Assembly: GCF_024713975.1 (NCBI RefSeq)
Contig: NC_091110.1
Coordinates: 17,017,501-17,081,500 of the forward strand
Length of the DNA stretch: 64,000 nucleotides
From: Paralichthys olivaceus
Lineage: Eukaryota; Chordata; Actinopteri; Pleuronectiformes; Paralichthyidae
Direction: 5' to 3'
A program made the translations under genes and the position numbers. The notes under the pieces are model-generated. The model was not told the origin of the DNA. It ran no database searches and saw nothing but the letters and a program-made list of their open reading frames with translations. Within the stretch, counting starts at the first letter, position 1, and every line of letters begins with the position of its first letter. Below are positions 1 through 14,229 of this stretch, in pieces.

Positions 1-3000
1 GATAAGAAATGTTTGACATTTCTTCTGCTCCTCCGTTGACTGAGACTTGAGCGACCAGAGGAAACGGTGAGAGCTAATGTCACAGTGACTTTATGTGGCT
101 CTTGTGTCCGAGCGTCTGCTTGTTAAACTCGTATCTGCAGGATATCGCTGCAAATTGAAGAGAGAAGTTCACGAGATAAGAATCTTTTCTTATGCTTTAC
201 CAGTTTTGCAGTGGTTTTTTGTATTGTGCTGAATTCAGGTTTGAGAGGAACTTGTTGCCGTATTTTCAAGATCTGTCAAAAATGACGCAATGTTCAGTCT
301 CTTGAGGAGTAATTATGATGACGCAGCCATTGTCCCATGTGTTAGTGACAGTGCTGGGACATATCAACACAAAATGGCCAAAAATATGTGGTCATGGACT
401 CAAAATCCTGCAAGTGTCAACTCTCACTGTGACTTCGCCCACTGACACTTGCACATTGGCTTCACTTTCCAGACTCGGCATCAACGTCCTTGTTTATTTA
501 CAGTCTCGGGCTTTAGGACTCGTAGTTCCAATAATGTGAATACAGCAAACAGTCATATTAAGACAACAGTGTTTTTTTCAACTCTGTGGCAACAGTTTGA
601 AGGTCATACATGTTTTTCCTAGTTCGCTGTGGAAGAAATGTATCACCCTGACCTCAACCTCACCCAGAACTTTTGGGATAAACTGGAACGCAGACAGTGA
701 CCCAGACAATAACCCTCTAATATCAGTGCTGGACCTAATTATTAATGTTCTTCTGGCTGACGGAGGAAATCCTTCAGCCGGGTCGCAACATCTCCAGGAA
801 AAGTTTGCTCAGAGTAATGGAAGCAGCAGATTAATGCCCACGGTTCTGAAATGAGATGTCCGACGACCATACATGGCTTCAATGCTTGGTGTCCACATAC
901 TTTCGGCCTTGTATTACATGTGCTGTGGTATTTACTATTCGGAGAAAAATCTACTCTAATTGTTTGTTCCACTCCGGAGCAGAGTCTGTGCTTTTTGCAG
1001 CTGGATCCAGACTACGAGTGATTCACCTGAGCTCAGTCTTACCTGACAGTTTTCAGAGGAGATCTCCTGTAGCTCATTAACTCCCCACATCCAGATTCTC
1101 ACTTGGCCACTTCCACCTCAGTAAGTATTTGCATTCATTAGTGCTATAATGTTTGGATCATGTGCCAACAGAACGTCACGTGATTATAAAATATCTCTCT
1201 ATTCTCTATACGGCACATACACCCCCGCCAACGTCCCCTTAAATACAATCAGGCTGCATCAACTCACACACACACACTCACAGACGTCAGTCCTCTAATG
1301 GGTTCTGTCTTGGCCCGTTTTGTTTAGTGTTTGTGAACAATCACAAAAACATAATGAATTTTTAGCTGTAATTATCAAAATTCCAGAATTGACACTACAA
1401 ACTAATTAGAGTCTGTCTCATGATTGTGTGTCCATGCATGCGTCTGAACGTGGACCCAGCCAGCCCGTCCCGCGCTGTCGACCCGGCGTGCACGCTCCTG
1501 CAGCCCAGTGTTTTATTATTCTTGACAGAGTTCAGCAAACACATCTGGTCAGAGGATAAGAGGGGATGGAGGGACAGTGCCAAGAGGCAAAGAGGTGAGC
1601 GAGGAGCCAATGGAGAGGGGTGTGGGGAGGCGGAGGACGAGGACCCAGGACCATCCATCATAACTGTCCCTCATGAGGAATGCCAGCTCCCTCAAACCAA
1701 GGCCAACCCCACTTTCCCTGAGCTTTGACCCTCTAAGCCGTGAAGTCCATTAGAGCTAAGAGGGGATCCGGCTTTAAATGGTTTTAATTTCTTTAATTAG
1801 TGATGTTTGCCGATATTTTAAAAGTCAACTGTTGGGTTTCAACTGAGTATTTTAATTATAGTTCCCAACATGAGCACAGTCGTGCCCTGACACGACACAA
1901 CCTCGCTGCCGTGTGAATTATGATTCTGCTCTGTCGGGAGCAGAGGTGGAAGTTTCATGACGACATTACACAACCACAAAAGTTCCTCTGGTGGAGCTGG
2001 ATGGATGAATTGTCAACGCGTGTGACGACCTGTGATTTGGTCATAGGTGACCGCTGTCTGTTTCATCCGTTTCCCTCCCACAGTCGACACTGGGCTCTGC
2101 TTTAACCTAGAAATTGTTCTTTTAAGTTGCCTGTAAATAAGGTTTGACAAAATTAATAATTGAGCAGAAACTAGAGGCCGGCTGATATTGATTTCTGTGA
2201 TTCTCTGAGGTTCTTTTTTCTGTTCAACATTTTCTTCATCATCTCAGCAGCCAAACCAGTTGTTTCCCTGCAAGGTGTCATAGTTCAATGTTAACCTGTC
2301 AAGTCGGTTCCCCCCCTGAGTGATGGTGTGCTGGTGGGCTCACATTGGGCAGGGGGTCCCCTACAGCTGCCACGGGGAGATGTGCACAAGCTGGTGGACA
2401 GTGTGGAGACTTCCCCTCGGTTCCTGTACCTCCATGGGAGGGGTGCACAGGGTCCGGGTTCAACCGCTACCCTCTTCACTGCGAGGGAACACAGAGGCGG
2501 GCCGGGCCCTTGACCCTCCTCCTACGTGTGGGGAGTCGAAAAGGCCGAGCTCACGTTCATGAGTCCCATCGTGAGTGTCACTCAGGATTCGTGCACGGCC
2601 TCAAACACAACCAACACTGCAAAACCCAAAGTCAATACAGAGATTCAATTATTCTAATTATTATGAACCAACAATGTGAGAATATTTGTGATGAAAGTGA
2701 AACAGTGAGATATGAAAATAATTTCTGATTTACAGTTTTACTCATCTTCACAAAGCCGATGATATCCCTCTGTAAAATGATGTTCAAATTCTCGATGTGT
2801 GATCATTTAGTATATTTATCCAGTATATCATCATAATAATCTGTCTCTTCTAATATTCACATCATATGTAATGTTAAAAATATAAGTCGTTAGGGTGATA
2901 ATATTATCATTTATTTTTACCAGTATAAAAATGTATTTATTTTTCTTAATTCAAGTTCTTTTCATTTTGTTGTATTTGTATTTATTTTAAACCTCGTGGT

Positions 3001-3100
3001 TGAACTGTAAAATATCAACACTCTATTACATTTCTTTGTCATAAGAATTTTATAAAGATATTTTAGGAATCATTACCAATTTAAAAAAAATTAATATCTG
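1..3100. other. Intergenic DNA, no gene recognised
   Basis: I see no exon with convincing splice sites or protein similarity; the open frames here are short and unlike known families. About 2340-2570 is a distinctly GC-rich patch, and 2640-3100 is a strongly AT-rich stretch made of short T and A runs. The abrupt change of composition may reflect old insertions. If the human order holds, the next gene leftward of stom would be dab2ip on the minus strand, but no dab2ip exon was recognised. Confidence 0.5.
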
Positions 3101-3124
3101 TATTGGCCCCCAATAGTAAACCAA

Positions 3125-3125
<1 letters not shown>

Positions 3126-3174
<49 letters not shown>
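3126..3174. repeat. (CA)n microsatellite
   Basis: Uninterrupted CA dinucleotides for about 24 units, in an AT-rich context. Likely length-polymorphic. Confidence 0.97.
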
Positions 3175-3178
<4 letters not shown>

Positions 3179-3305
3179 TGGCCCTAAACTCCCTGCTTCC
3201 TAATTTGGTCAATATGCAGGTAATATGTGGGGTCGCAACATCTCAATTATCGCACCTCCTGTCAGCGGCTCCCGATCCTCTGCTCCCCCCGCCAGCGTGC
3301 CTTCA

Positions 3306-3352
3306 CCCCCCCCCCCCCCCCCCCCACCCCCCCCCCCCCCCCCCCCCCCCCC
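3306..3352. repeat. Poly-C tract, about 46 bp
   Basis: Cytosine run broken by a single A near 3326. The exact length is probably unreliable in the assembly because such tracts are hard to sequence. It could form unusual DNA structures. Confidence 0.95.
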
Positions 3353-3399
3353 AACCCACACCCCTCCCGCAGTGACTTTTTATTGCTTCATTAGTATGC

Positions 3400-5400
3400 T
3401 CCACATGCTGCGGCACACACCGACGCTCTGCGAGCCTTCAAACCCTAACAACTTTTGGCAGATCAGTGCATGATGAGGGGGTCTATACACACTAACAGCC
3501 CACCTACCTGGCACCGTGGCCCATTTTTGTCCGAGCGTGCATGTGTCCGACCTGGTGATGCTGAAAATAGGGGAAACAGCTGGATGAGCTAAAGGTTTTT
3601 CTGGGTGTCACATGTGAAGAAACTCAGCAGATGAGACAACGTGGCTGTAGCATTTAAGTTTTTTAACAAAACCTTACAGTTTGAGGAATATGCTTCTTTA
3701 CAAAACTCCAGTGTTGACTGAGTTGCCTGCTTGTTTTTTATGTCACAGTGAAGATGACAACATTTCCTGGATATATTGCACCTGTCAGTGAGTCGGTGAA
3801 AAATGAGACAGCTTATTGAACCTTGAAACTCCTCTAAGGGAAATATAAGGGTTCAAGTAAAGCTCGTTCTCCACTGGTCACCAACCCCCAGCTAACATCT
3901 GGCTTTGATCTGTAATTAGAATGGAAACAATCGACCTTCACTCCCGGGTCAAATGACTCTGCAGTAGACACAGGTTTTTATCGGCTCTGGCTCCAACAGG
4001 CAGTGATGCAAACACGACACCCGGGCGAATGCGATAATTTCGTCTTTAGTTTGGCAGTCTAGACGCTGATGCTGCTTTTCCGGCTCGCATTGAACTTCCA
4101 GAGTTGGCAGGTAAATAGCCATGAAGGTTTGTGTGCTTATTGTAGTATTTTATGCAGCAGTGGGTTTTTTTTTTCTCTCCATATTGTGCAAAATGCAACA
4201 GTGGCACAACATTGGGGTGAGAGAGTTTCTCAGTTTCTGGTGCATTTGTGACGTTGAATGGAAATGACAAGGGAAAAGAGTCAATTGCCTTTTTTTTAAA
4301 TAGGTTTACAAAACCTGTGTTTACTGAAGAAGAGGTGGGAGAGCTTCTCATTCTCATTCGTGACGTCAAACCCACATAGCCCCAGTGAGGAAGAGATGTT
4401 AGAGTTTATGTTTTACTAACTACAAGTTCTGCACTCGCAAAAGTTTAGTTTGACTCAAATAAAATGAGCAAAGATCTGGTGAGTGTGATGAAATTAAGTG
4501 ACACACAGTGAACGTATCCAAGGCCAATTCTCTGCCTTTTGATATTTGACGTGTGTGTTTTTTGACATTCGATGTTGCGGACACGTTTTTATTGGTGCTC
4601 AAAGTATTGACGTTCGATACCGGTCCCTGCACCTGCCGCAGTTAAAACCTGACGTGCATCACTCACCTCGGCCGTCTTGTCTCCAGCACCTGCTCTCTTG
4701 CAGCGATGTCTGATTCCTGAGTAAAACGCCTAATGGTATTCATGCAAGCATGTTATATATCCTGTCACAACCATCCGTCCTTACAGCTGAGCAGGTATGT
4801 CCAAGGTGTGTTTAGAGAGTGCGTGTGAATGTGTGTGTGTGTGTGTGTGTGATGGGGGGGGGTGTACATCGTGGAGAATAAGACCCCAGAAAATGCTCAT
4901 TAGAGTTGACCTTGGCACTCAGAGCCGGCGTTTGATGGATCGGGTACAGGGCCAAACAAGCCCCTGGGGAGCCATGATCTTATCTCTTATTGTACACACA
5001 CAGTCAAACCCCCCCCCTGCTGACCCTGCCCCCCCCACCCCTCCAAGCTCGCTCACACTCCTCTGCTCTACACGCATCAGAGGCAGAATAAATCTGTGTC
5101 TGACACCATGGGAAGGGGAAAAAAGAGAGAGGAGAGGACGGGGGAGGCCTGAGGGAGTAAAAGGAGGGTAGTGCCTGAAGAGGGATCGGGGGGGGAGAAG
5201 GGGGGGGTGACAGGAGGAGAGAGGAAAAACACACAGAGGGCCGAGGATAACCAATAGCTCACTGAGGTGTCATTACCTACATAAGTCAGATGAGTGTGTG
5301 TGTGTTTTTAAAAGGGGGAAAGAAAAAATATCTGTGAGGCACGTGAAGTGTTAGAGGGAAACGGAGGAAATTGGCTGAGTGTGTGTGTGGGGGGGGGTGA
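3400..5400. other. Intergenic DNA with short simple repeats, no gene recognised
   Basis: Mixed unique sequence. It holds a (GT)n run at 4831-4851 and purine-rich, G-tract-rich sequence at 5100-5400. Translated frames in the purine-rich part are low-complexity (Ser/Pro or Arg/Glu rich) and are not credible proteins. Confidence 0.5.
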
Positions 5401-5689
5401 GGGAGGCAGAGGGGTGAGGATCAGTGGATGATGAGTCTGAGATGAAAGATGAGACTCTCAGGTGCCTCTGTAGCTCGTTCACGGGTTTGTTCTGTTCCTC
5501 TTACCTGTCCTTCTTCTCCATGACACACATACATACAGCGACAAACACACTCGCGACGCAGTAATGCCACCGACACCCTCACGTCTCCCCTCTCTGCTCC
5601 CAACCAGGGGACACACCAAACACACAAAGAGACATGAGGCAACATCCACCTCCAGGATAGCAAAGTTTCTCCCCCACCACCCAGCATCC

Positions 5690-5970
5690 AGCGTATTCAC
5701 AGAGGTAGCATCACAGGCTCGTGGGCTCTTTGTGTTCTCTTCTTCTGCCGCGGCGCCACGGGGAGAAAGTGACACTCTGAAGTCTTAATTGAGGTTTACC
5801 TGGTGTTTTTCCCTCAGTGTTGTTGTGCGTTAAAGTGTGGTTAAACTTTATAATCAGGCCTACAGGGTTTCCAGTGTGAAGCGGGGAAAGCGTGGCGCGT
5901 GTGATGACAATACAAACACAGTTGTTTACCCGGGCTGCTAGCTGCAACAGCTAGCTCTCACTATACCTGC
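5690..5970. promoter_or_regulatory. Weak candidate promoter-like patch (CpG motifs plus TAGC words)
   Basis: A short patch contains several CpGs around 5745-5765, a GCGTGGCGCGTG stretch near 5889, and two GCTAGC-type words at about 5936-5957. Similar words sit just inside the first exons of stom and ppp2r2a in this window. No exon or start site can be assigned. This is inference only. Confidence 0.2.
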
Positions 5971-5999
5971 ATCTACAGAACAACAACAACAAAACTCTG

Positions 6000-8900
6000 C
6001 CACTTTCTCGCTGTCAGTCAACAGCCCTCTAAACAAACCCCTGAGTGTTCCCAGAAAAGGTATTTGAGTAGAATGCAACTATTTACTGAATCTTAGGGCA
6101 TGTTTGAATGGCTCCCTCTATTTTTCCTTTGCACTCCGTCCCCCCATCTTGCTCCCGTCTGTCAGTCTGTCTCTGCCGAGATCTGGGAGGGACCGAGAGA
6201 CTGATGTCTCAGCTCCTCCAGGATCCCACCAGGAACACCTTTTGACAGTTGCAGGAGCAGCAGGATACAGCGCAAAGATGTTGCTGTAATTGCACCTGGT
6301 TGCGTCATGAAAAAGTAATAATTTGCTGTCAAGGACGTCAAGGTGTCAGCGTTCGGCAGGAGTTGATAAGATATTGACTGCCTCCAGAGTGCTCACTCAC
6401 TCACTCTCACACAGACTCCTTTGCAAAGTTGAGTCCCAGAGAAAGAGGGAGACGGCGGAGGCTGGGGAACAGGGGGAAAGAAAGAGGGAAAGTGAAGGAG
6501 AGAGAAGGAAGGGGGGTTAAAAAGGACAAAAGGAGAGAAACGGGCGACGTAAAAACAGGCTAAAGACAGTCAATGTGAACGCTCTGAGCGCCGAGACATT
6601 AATTGCACTCTGTTTGCCACTTCACAACCCCTGTTCATTTATAATACATGCACAGATTGCGGTAAATTATACATAAGCGATCAACAGGCTAAAGCAGCGT
6701 GCCGTGCCGTCCCTGTAAGTTGAATAATACACAATTACCACCTGGCTCGCTCTTTTATTCACTTTGATTACTGTCACACAGGTCAGGACCGGCCACTGAC
6801 TGACTCAAGAGAAAAAAGAAGGAGAAGAAAGATGTGACTTCTCGTTGCTCCACCTGAGAGTGAGCACAAAGCCTCATGGGAAGGGCTGACCTCCTATCTG
6901 AAGGCGAAGTGTCTACTGTGCCTTTGTGCGTCATTGAGTCGGGGTCGAGGCCTTGAAATCAAAGAGAGGAGAGTGTAACGTGACAAAGGTCTTGGATGCA
7001 CATGCTGCACACATGGTCTCATATGTAGGGAAATTAAATTATCATATGGCAGAGATGTAAAAAAACAATTGAACGCAACCTTTCAGGTTTAAATTTAAAT
7101 CAGAATGCAAACTGACAATTGTGTCAGAGTCTGAGGACTTTCTCTGTCTGACCCTTTAGTATAAAGTCCGGAGAAATTCGGGAGATTCCAATGTGAGAAT
7201 CCAGTTTGGGATCGACAGAGATATCGTCTCTTCACCTGATGTAAATTTCAAATCATTGCCAGTTTTTATTCCTTCACAGGGAATGTTGACAACTTATGAA
7301 GTTTGTTCACCAACTTTCCAGATCCCTTAACGACTTTTAATGACTTTCGGGAGAAGTCGCCACTGCTAGCATGAAGCATTGAACACTTGACACACAGCAG
7401 TCATTAACAGGTGCTCGCATGCCGGCCACACTACAGGGATCAAACCTGTAGCCTTTTATTTACTGGACCATCTCTCTGTAACCGCTTTTCTACCAATCTT
7501 CGGCTCCTTCTGTGATCAGGGAAAGTCGCTCTGAAGTGGGATGAAGCTCCAGGCTCGGGCTCTAATATCCAACGTCCTCTCTCGATGTCATTTCATCAAC
7601 GAAGGGAGCTGACAACGAATTTATGATGACATGTTTGACGTCCTGCGCGTGTGAACAGAAGAAAACACCTGCCTCATGCTTCTTGAATGCACCCTCACTG
7701 CTTCGTATTAGGGGAATGACTGGTGCTTCAAAGCTGGGGTGACGTAAGCTAAAAGCCCTTTCTGAGTGTAATGCGAAAGCCACCTATACAGCAATTCAGT
7801 GGTTATCTGTCCTCATTGTGGCTTAATGAACCGTCAATAGAGCAGCTTGGAGCAGCTTATAGACTTCTCATTGTTGCACAGCGGCTCCCAGGGTTGATAG
7901 ATTCAGCGTTAAGGGTCAGGGTTTACAGAGCTGGAGGCACAATCCTTCGGATATTTCCCAGAGATCTAAAAGCTGGTTAATCAGCTCTCCCTTCATGATC
8001 TCCCTGCCTGTTCATCTTCCCATGGACGACTTCTATCAGTCTTTTTACCAGCAGCCTCCTCGCGCTTTCTGGGGCCTTTCTTCTGCCATGTTTGTGTTTG
8101 GGATTTGCCCAAGTGGCCCCCAGATCAGCTGACCTGACCCCGGCTCGGCAGAGAATGGTCGGGGTCTTAGCTGCTGCCTCTCTTACATTTTAATCACAAG
8201 CTCTCTGGTTTTCTCTTGTCGCTGCCACACACACTGAACTTTTTTTCGGCGAAAAGCTAGAATTATCAGCGGAGAAGATGTCGGTGATGGTTTTCTTTGA
8301 CCTGTACTTTTAAAATGCAGTGGAGATAAACTAATCTCTCGCAGTGTCTTGTGTAATTAAGCCCGCTGTCTTTATTTCTGCGGGATCACCTTGCATAAAA
8401 AATTTCCCCCCGGATATCAGGCAACCCCCCTCTCCTCCTCCGCCTCCCCATCATTCCTCCCTCCCTCTTTCCCAACTGCATCCCCCTTCCCGCGCAGTTT
8501 GTCAGCTGAAGTGATTGCCTCCCTCTTTCGCCCCCTCAGTGGCATTTAGCTATTCTCATTTGCATGTACATGCCCTCGCTGTGCGGCCCGTGGGCCAGTG
8601 AGATTGATCAACAGTGCCACGCCGTGTTTTATTACGTGTCTTTCGGAAGGCTGGTAACCAAACGCCATGGGCATTTGCAAGTGTGTATACCGGTGGGTAA
8701 ACAGTGATGGTGATACAAGTGTGTCGGGTGACGGGTGCACGCTCACAAACAAAACACACAGCGAGCACTCGTACGTCACCTCCAGGTTCTGACACCAAAC
8801 AAACATATGTGCGTACGTGCACGCTGGAGACCTGGTTCAGAGGTAAAGAGAAGACACACAGGATGTCAGACTCTGTGCCCGCGGGACTTGATACGGCTGA

Positions 8901-11900
8901 GTGTGTGCGCTCCACATTTAAGGTGGAATTTTATTGTAGCCTGAGTCTTTATCTCCTCATATTACGCTCTGAGCTGACAGATATTAATATGCAAAATAGC
9001 AGGATGCTGAACAAAATGCTGATAATTAAGCGAAGATGTTCTGGGTAGAATCGCACTTAAGTGTGTGCACGTGGGACCCGGCACATGGTAAGCCATATGC
9101 CTCCGCGCAGTTAGCTCTATCCTTTGGGGTAGGGGGGTTGGGGCCTGTTTTCCACACTGGCACTGTGCAAATGCAGCCTGGGAGACTTGAACTGTTTCCT
9201 TATCGTACTTTTATTGAGTCATCAGACGAGGAAGAAGCTGCTCTCGCTCTGCTCTCGCTCTGCTCTGTGGCGCAAGAAGATTTCGGTATCTGCAACACCA
9301 ACACAGAGGTCAAAGATCGCCGGCACCTCCGGGGTCTGATAACATCGGCGTCACAATATGAAAATCGAATGTTGCGTTATTTTCACAAAGGCGTCTCCCC
9401 CTTTCCATCAGGTTTGCTGCCTTACCCACCAGCTCCTCCTCTCCCTCCCTACTCTTCCTTCCCCGGCTGATCTCTCACTTCATTCCCAGAGGGGGTGAGG
9501 GAAGCGGGGAGGATTTTCGTGCTGCCGGGGGCGACAGGCTCTCTGTGCCATCCACTTACACAAACGGCAGGATCAGCGCTCCACACAAGAATAATTAGAA
9601 GATAATGGGTAGTAATGCGGCCCGATCTGTCCCGATTATCTCCTGGCACCGACCAGCACAGCGCCATCTGGTGCCAGATCTCGGGGCAGCGGCTGCTCTG
9701 CCACATGAAAAGAAGGTGGGCTTAGGCTTAATCTCACACCCCATTCTGTTATTGACTGTGTATGGTGCTGTATTCAGAAGTGAGTGAGAGTGTGTGTCAG
9801 TCTCTGTCTGCCCCTCTGAGATGGTCGATATATATCACAGAGAAGAAGTGAGATTGCATTTATATTACATGTATAGGTGACAGCCAGTGTTGCTGAGTGT
9901 CTTGGTGATCGACAGTAAAGCAGAGTGTTGTTGAGAGCCCGGTGTGAGTTTCCGCAGAGCTGTTACATGGACAAGTGTCTGTCATGCTGCTCTCTCTATC
10001 TCACTCTCTCTCTCTCTCAGCTTAACTCCCACCCTGCGTCTTCTTAAACAGCCTCTCTCCCACAGCTCGGGGCCAATTCAATAAGACAGTCCATTGTGTG
10101 GCCATTTTGGCCCGAGGTTTTAGTGCGTTAAGGCTCTTTGTGCCCCGTGTTTACAGACGCTTTACGTTCCCGGCAGAATTCAAAAACCTCTCGCTCACCC
10201 CGCACCTTTGCTCAAACCAAGCGGCCTAATTCTCGTAATGCTGCGGCTATTGTGGGTTTGATTGAACAGGGGAGCACAGGCTTCATCAAATTATCCCGTC
10301 ACGTATTTTAACAGACAGCCATATGAGCTAGAAGGGGCTTAAACACACCAGTAGGTTCAGCAGGACCCATTTATTTCATGATCTAGTTTGTGGAGCCCAG
10401 TTGGCGCAGAGGGTCTGTTATCAGGAATGTGCTTTGAAGCTTGTCATGAAACTATTTTTATTATTTTCATTGATGGAGGGATTCTCAGTCAACTTGAAGA
10501 CTTTGGACTCTAGGAAACAGTGTATTCTCTGAAATATTATTGACAGAACAAATCATCAAGATAATCAGCGATGAAACTAGAATTTGTTTGTAGGTTCCTC
10601 CACGTTTTCACAATTTAACGGATAATCATGAAAATTAATGGAATTTTATGGGTCAGGGAAGAACAAAAAAATACTTGATAATAATTGATTAAAATAAAAT
10701 CTCTTCCCAAGCTCTATACGAATGTCTTGTCCCTGTTGAGTTTAAAGTTGACTGTAAATTAAATGTGCATGTTATTAAAATTGGAAAGTTATCAGAATAT
10801 TCTGGACTGTCTCTCGCTCTGTGTCTGTGACCGGCACTTCACCCCAGCTGCCCTGACAAACTGCCTGAAAATTTAAACAATGCGAAGAGTTTGGACTTGA
10901 GCAGCTACTTTCCTGTAACATGACACCTCTCACATTGCCCTGATGGAGCACAATCTCTTGCACTTTTTATAAATACAGTTTGGTTTGTTCAGAGTTCTCC
11001 CCCAGATCACCTCACAGTTCCACCCTCCCTCTGCTATTCCACGTCTGTTCCCTCACACTGTCCCTCTAATTTGCTCTCTGCACACAACCTTTGCTGTTTA
11101 TTGAGATGCTCGCTCGCTTTATGAGCACCTAATCCTGAGGCAGGGGGGGATAATTTATGAAGCATTTACATGAAGAAGCCCAGCTAATTGGAAGCATGTG
11201 TCTGGTTAAGCCTTGCCGGTGCAGACACACTGCAGATGAGCAGGCCAGGATTCTCACTGCTTGTAATCATACATCATAATCATATTTTTTTTATCTCAAA
11301 ATAAAAAAGATTCTGCGCGCCAGCCAGGTCCTGATGCCCCTGTTCTGGTGGTGCCATATGTCAAAGAGCCTATCAGCGTGGAGAGGGTCTGGAAAGCTGT
11401 CTTTTGTTTGCCTGTACACGTACGGAGGCGGAGGGGCAACTGCCCAATCAGCAGAGAAATGAGCCGTCGGAGAAGCACTCGGCGCTCTGAAGCCTCTCAA
11501 GGCTTGACCCCCGGTCTGCCGTGTCCAGGGGGAGGTCAGAGGTCAGGTAGGCAGGTCTTTGCCAGCCATCCAAGAGGGGGCATGACTATTTTGATGTCAG
11601 ATGATGCCTCGCTTCTCCATTTAGCGGCCCCGGCATCCGTGGCCCTATTCTCTCCAAACCCAGCCTCCCTGAAAATACTCCCATCCTCATTTACATCGGG
11701 TCGTTTGTTATGACTTTATGATTATATATGGGGCTTTGTCTGGCTGTGCATGTACCTTCACCACTCCCAGCTGGTCCCCATTAATAACCGGGCCCTGGTG
11801 TAGACAGAGCAGGGGAGACGGAGGAGCTTGTTAGCGTCATAGCCGAGCGCAGGGGCTCAGCATGTGAGAGTGGAAGGGCCGACAGGAGGGAGACACACAC

Positions 11901-13700
11901 ACACTCGTACACACACAAACACACACACAGTCACCTGGAGTATCCTCTTACACTCCAACCACCAATTTGAAGTATATGACATGATGTCCAGCATTTGTCC
12001 TAGCAATTGCACAAAGCCATCATGGCGTATTCGTGTGGAACTACATGTGTAAATGTGTCACTCGGCCTCTGTGTGTGTGTTTGTGGGCCACTGGGCATGT
12101 GTTGGGGTGAAAGCATAATGAGGCTAACTGGTCGGAATGGGCCGCCATGCAGACAAGCTCCATTGTGGGTCCCAAACGGCAGCAGAAGCCCCCAAAATCT
12201 GCGTCCCTGATCTACGCTCCAGGAGTCGGTTGGGAATAAAGGCGTGGAAATAGGATTTATTTAGCACGCCTCATCAAAAGGGAATTAGCAGGGTTTGGGG
12301 AGGGAAGACGGGGCTCTGTTTAGAGCTAAGATGAATGGCAGGATCATCTCTGTAATCCTGCGGGGCCCCCCACCTTCCTCTCCTCCTGCACCTGAGAAAA
12401 AGAAGAGAATCACCCACATTAGCTCTGAAGGTGCCTCAACCAGAACCTCAAACCGGAGATCCTGAAAAGAAAAATCAGCTCCCGGCAGGTGAGGTTAAAG
12501 CACACAACACCTGGATCTTTTCTTCCTCTCCCTCCTTCCCTTCCTCCCACCCATCTCTATCTTTTAATTCCTCCCCGCGCTTCAAAACATGGCCGCGGAG
12601 CTGTCAGACTCGATGATGGCGAGGCTGACGGCAGAGAGCTGGCGCGCCAACATGCAACAAACAACGAGCGAGCGTGTAAACTAAAGCAAACAAAGCCCCT
12701 CTCCGCTCCTCCAAAGGCAGGATCCCTCCCACCTGCCACCCGGCGCCGCTGATGAAACATACAGTAACAGAGAACAGCCATTAAATGGGCGAGGGGTAAA
12801 ATCGAGTTGTACAATATGATAGTGGGGGGGGGGGGGGCGCTTGTTGTGGCACATCCCGTGCTCAGTCACACGCACGAGCTTGTTCATTATCATCCCTGTT
12901 CGTGTTTGTGTTTTTCTGACTCCTCAGCTCCAGACACGGCGGCTGGGTGCATTGTGGGGGATTTGTTACCTGAGAAAAGGTGACAGGCTACAGGGCGCTT
13001 GACGGGCAAATCTCTGTCAATGAGGCAATAAATTCGGGTTTTGCTCCGGTTCTGGACAAATCTCATCAACATTCCCCTCAGTATTTATATAATCACATTG
13101 GGAGGAGGCATCAATAATTGACAGGGGGCTCTGTTTGCAGGAGTCGGGCAAAATAAGGTGTAACTACCCGTTTTTTTTAAAAATGCCGCAGAACAAAACC
13201 AGCATCTGAAGTATTTTCTCCTCCTGCGTGAGCTGTGAATGTTTTTCTGGTCAATCTCTTAATTTCCCCTACCCAGGCTTAAATGAGGCTAAAGTCCACA
13301 CATTTAGACAAATGAAGTTTTAATTGTGGTAAAATATGCAACAGTATTAATCTACATTTTCTTCTCCCATGGGCTCGTCTTCGTTTCCCACTTTTCCTCT
13401 CCCTCCGCCACCTCCTCCTCTTCGTCTCAGGAGCAGGGCTGATATAATGGGCTTGGCTAGAATAAGCAATGGTGCCGTGGCTGTATATATCTCAGCTCCT
13501 GGGTAATTCCAGCTCACTTTATGTGTCGTCGAGTCTGCGTCGGGCCCCGGCAGACCCATAGCTCCTTTATGTAACACCCAGGAGAATCTGCCCCCTGCAC
13601 AGGTACAGGCCTTGGAGAAACAAACACCATCAGTAACCTGTCTGCTGTGCACGAGGCTGCCGGGCCCACCTTCACCCCTCCTCCTCCAATCCATCCGTCC
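6000..13700. other. Gene-free, mostly non-repetitive DNA; candidate cis-regulatory sequence
   Basis: No coding exon recognised. Much of this block is unique, balanced sequence with little simple repeat, unlike the AT-rich and microsatellite-rich flanks. Patches at about 8540-8700 (containing an ATTTGCAT octamer near 8559), 10060-10340, 11290-11720 and 12200-12330 have the look of conserved non-coding elements: dense, varied sequence with homeodomain-like TAAT cores. Only alignment with other fish could confirm this. Confidence 0.3.
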
Positions 13701-13714
13701 CCTTTTCTCCCTTC

Positions 13715-13754
13715 CTCTCTCTCTCTTTCTCTTTCTCTCTCTCTCTCTCTCTCT
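13715..13754. repeat. (CT)n microsatellite
   Basis: CT dinucleotides with two TTT interruptions. The long Arg-Glu frame on the opposite strand comes from this repeat and is not a gene. Confidence 0.95.
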
Positions 13755-14229
13755 GTACCCCGCAACCTAATCATCACCGGCCCCCATTCCCATGATTTAT
13801 CGCTCCACGCGCTGCTGAAAACCAATAGATCAGGCTTGCGGCGGGGGGGCCTGGGAGCCAGAGAGGGACAGGGGATGGGGATGGTGGCTGGATAGGAGGG
13901 GAGGGAACCTGGAGAAAAACCCACCTATGATGAAGTGCTCTGTGACGCAGAGAAAAAAGCAACAGCAACATCACGGCCTCGCAGTCGGCGTCCTGCCGTC
14001 CCTCTGAGTGCATTCCTCTTTCACTCCATCTCTGTGCAGCCCTCTCTCCAGTGTCCTCCTCTGTTTCTTTGCTCCTCATCTTTTTTCCTCCTCTCTTGTT
14101 AAAGCCCCCACCGTCTCACCATCAGGGCTTAACTTCAGCATTGCATGAGGACCATTTTCTTATTTCGTTTGGCCACCAGCCTTTGCTCTATGATCGCTGA
14201 CGTGGCACAGTGACGTGGGATTTTGGAGA

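Noticed and set aside
9036..9470. 144-codon open frame in the gene-free block
   Set aside because: No recognisable domain and no splice or promoter context; this length is expected by chance in GC-balanced sequence.
12594..12680. ATG-GCC-GCG start resembling a short coding exon (MAAELSDSMM...)
   Set aside because: No matching family, and the frame stops after about 30 codons without a convincing donor.
13514..13924. 136-codon minus-strand frame with an Arg-Glu run
   Set aside because: The run comes from the CT repeat; the rest is proline-rich low-complexity sequence.
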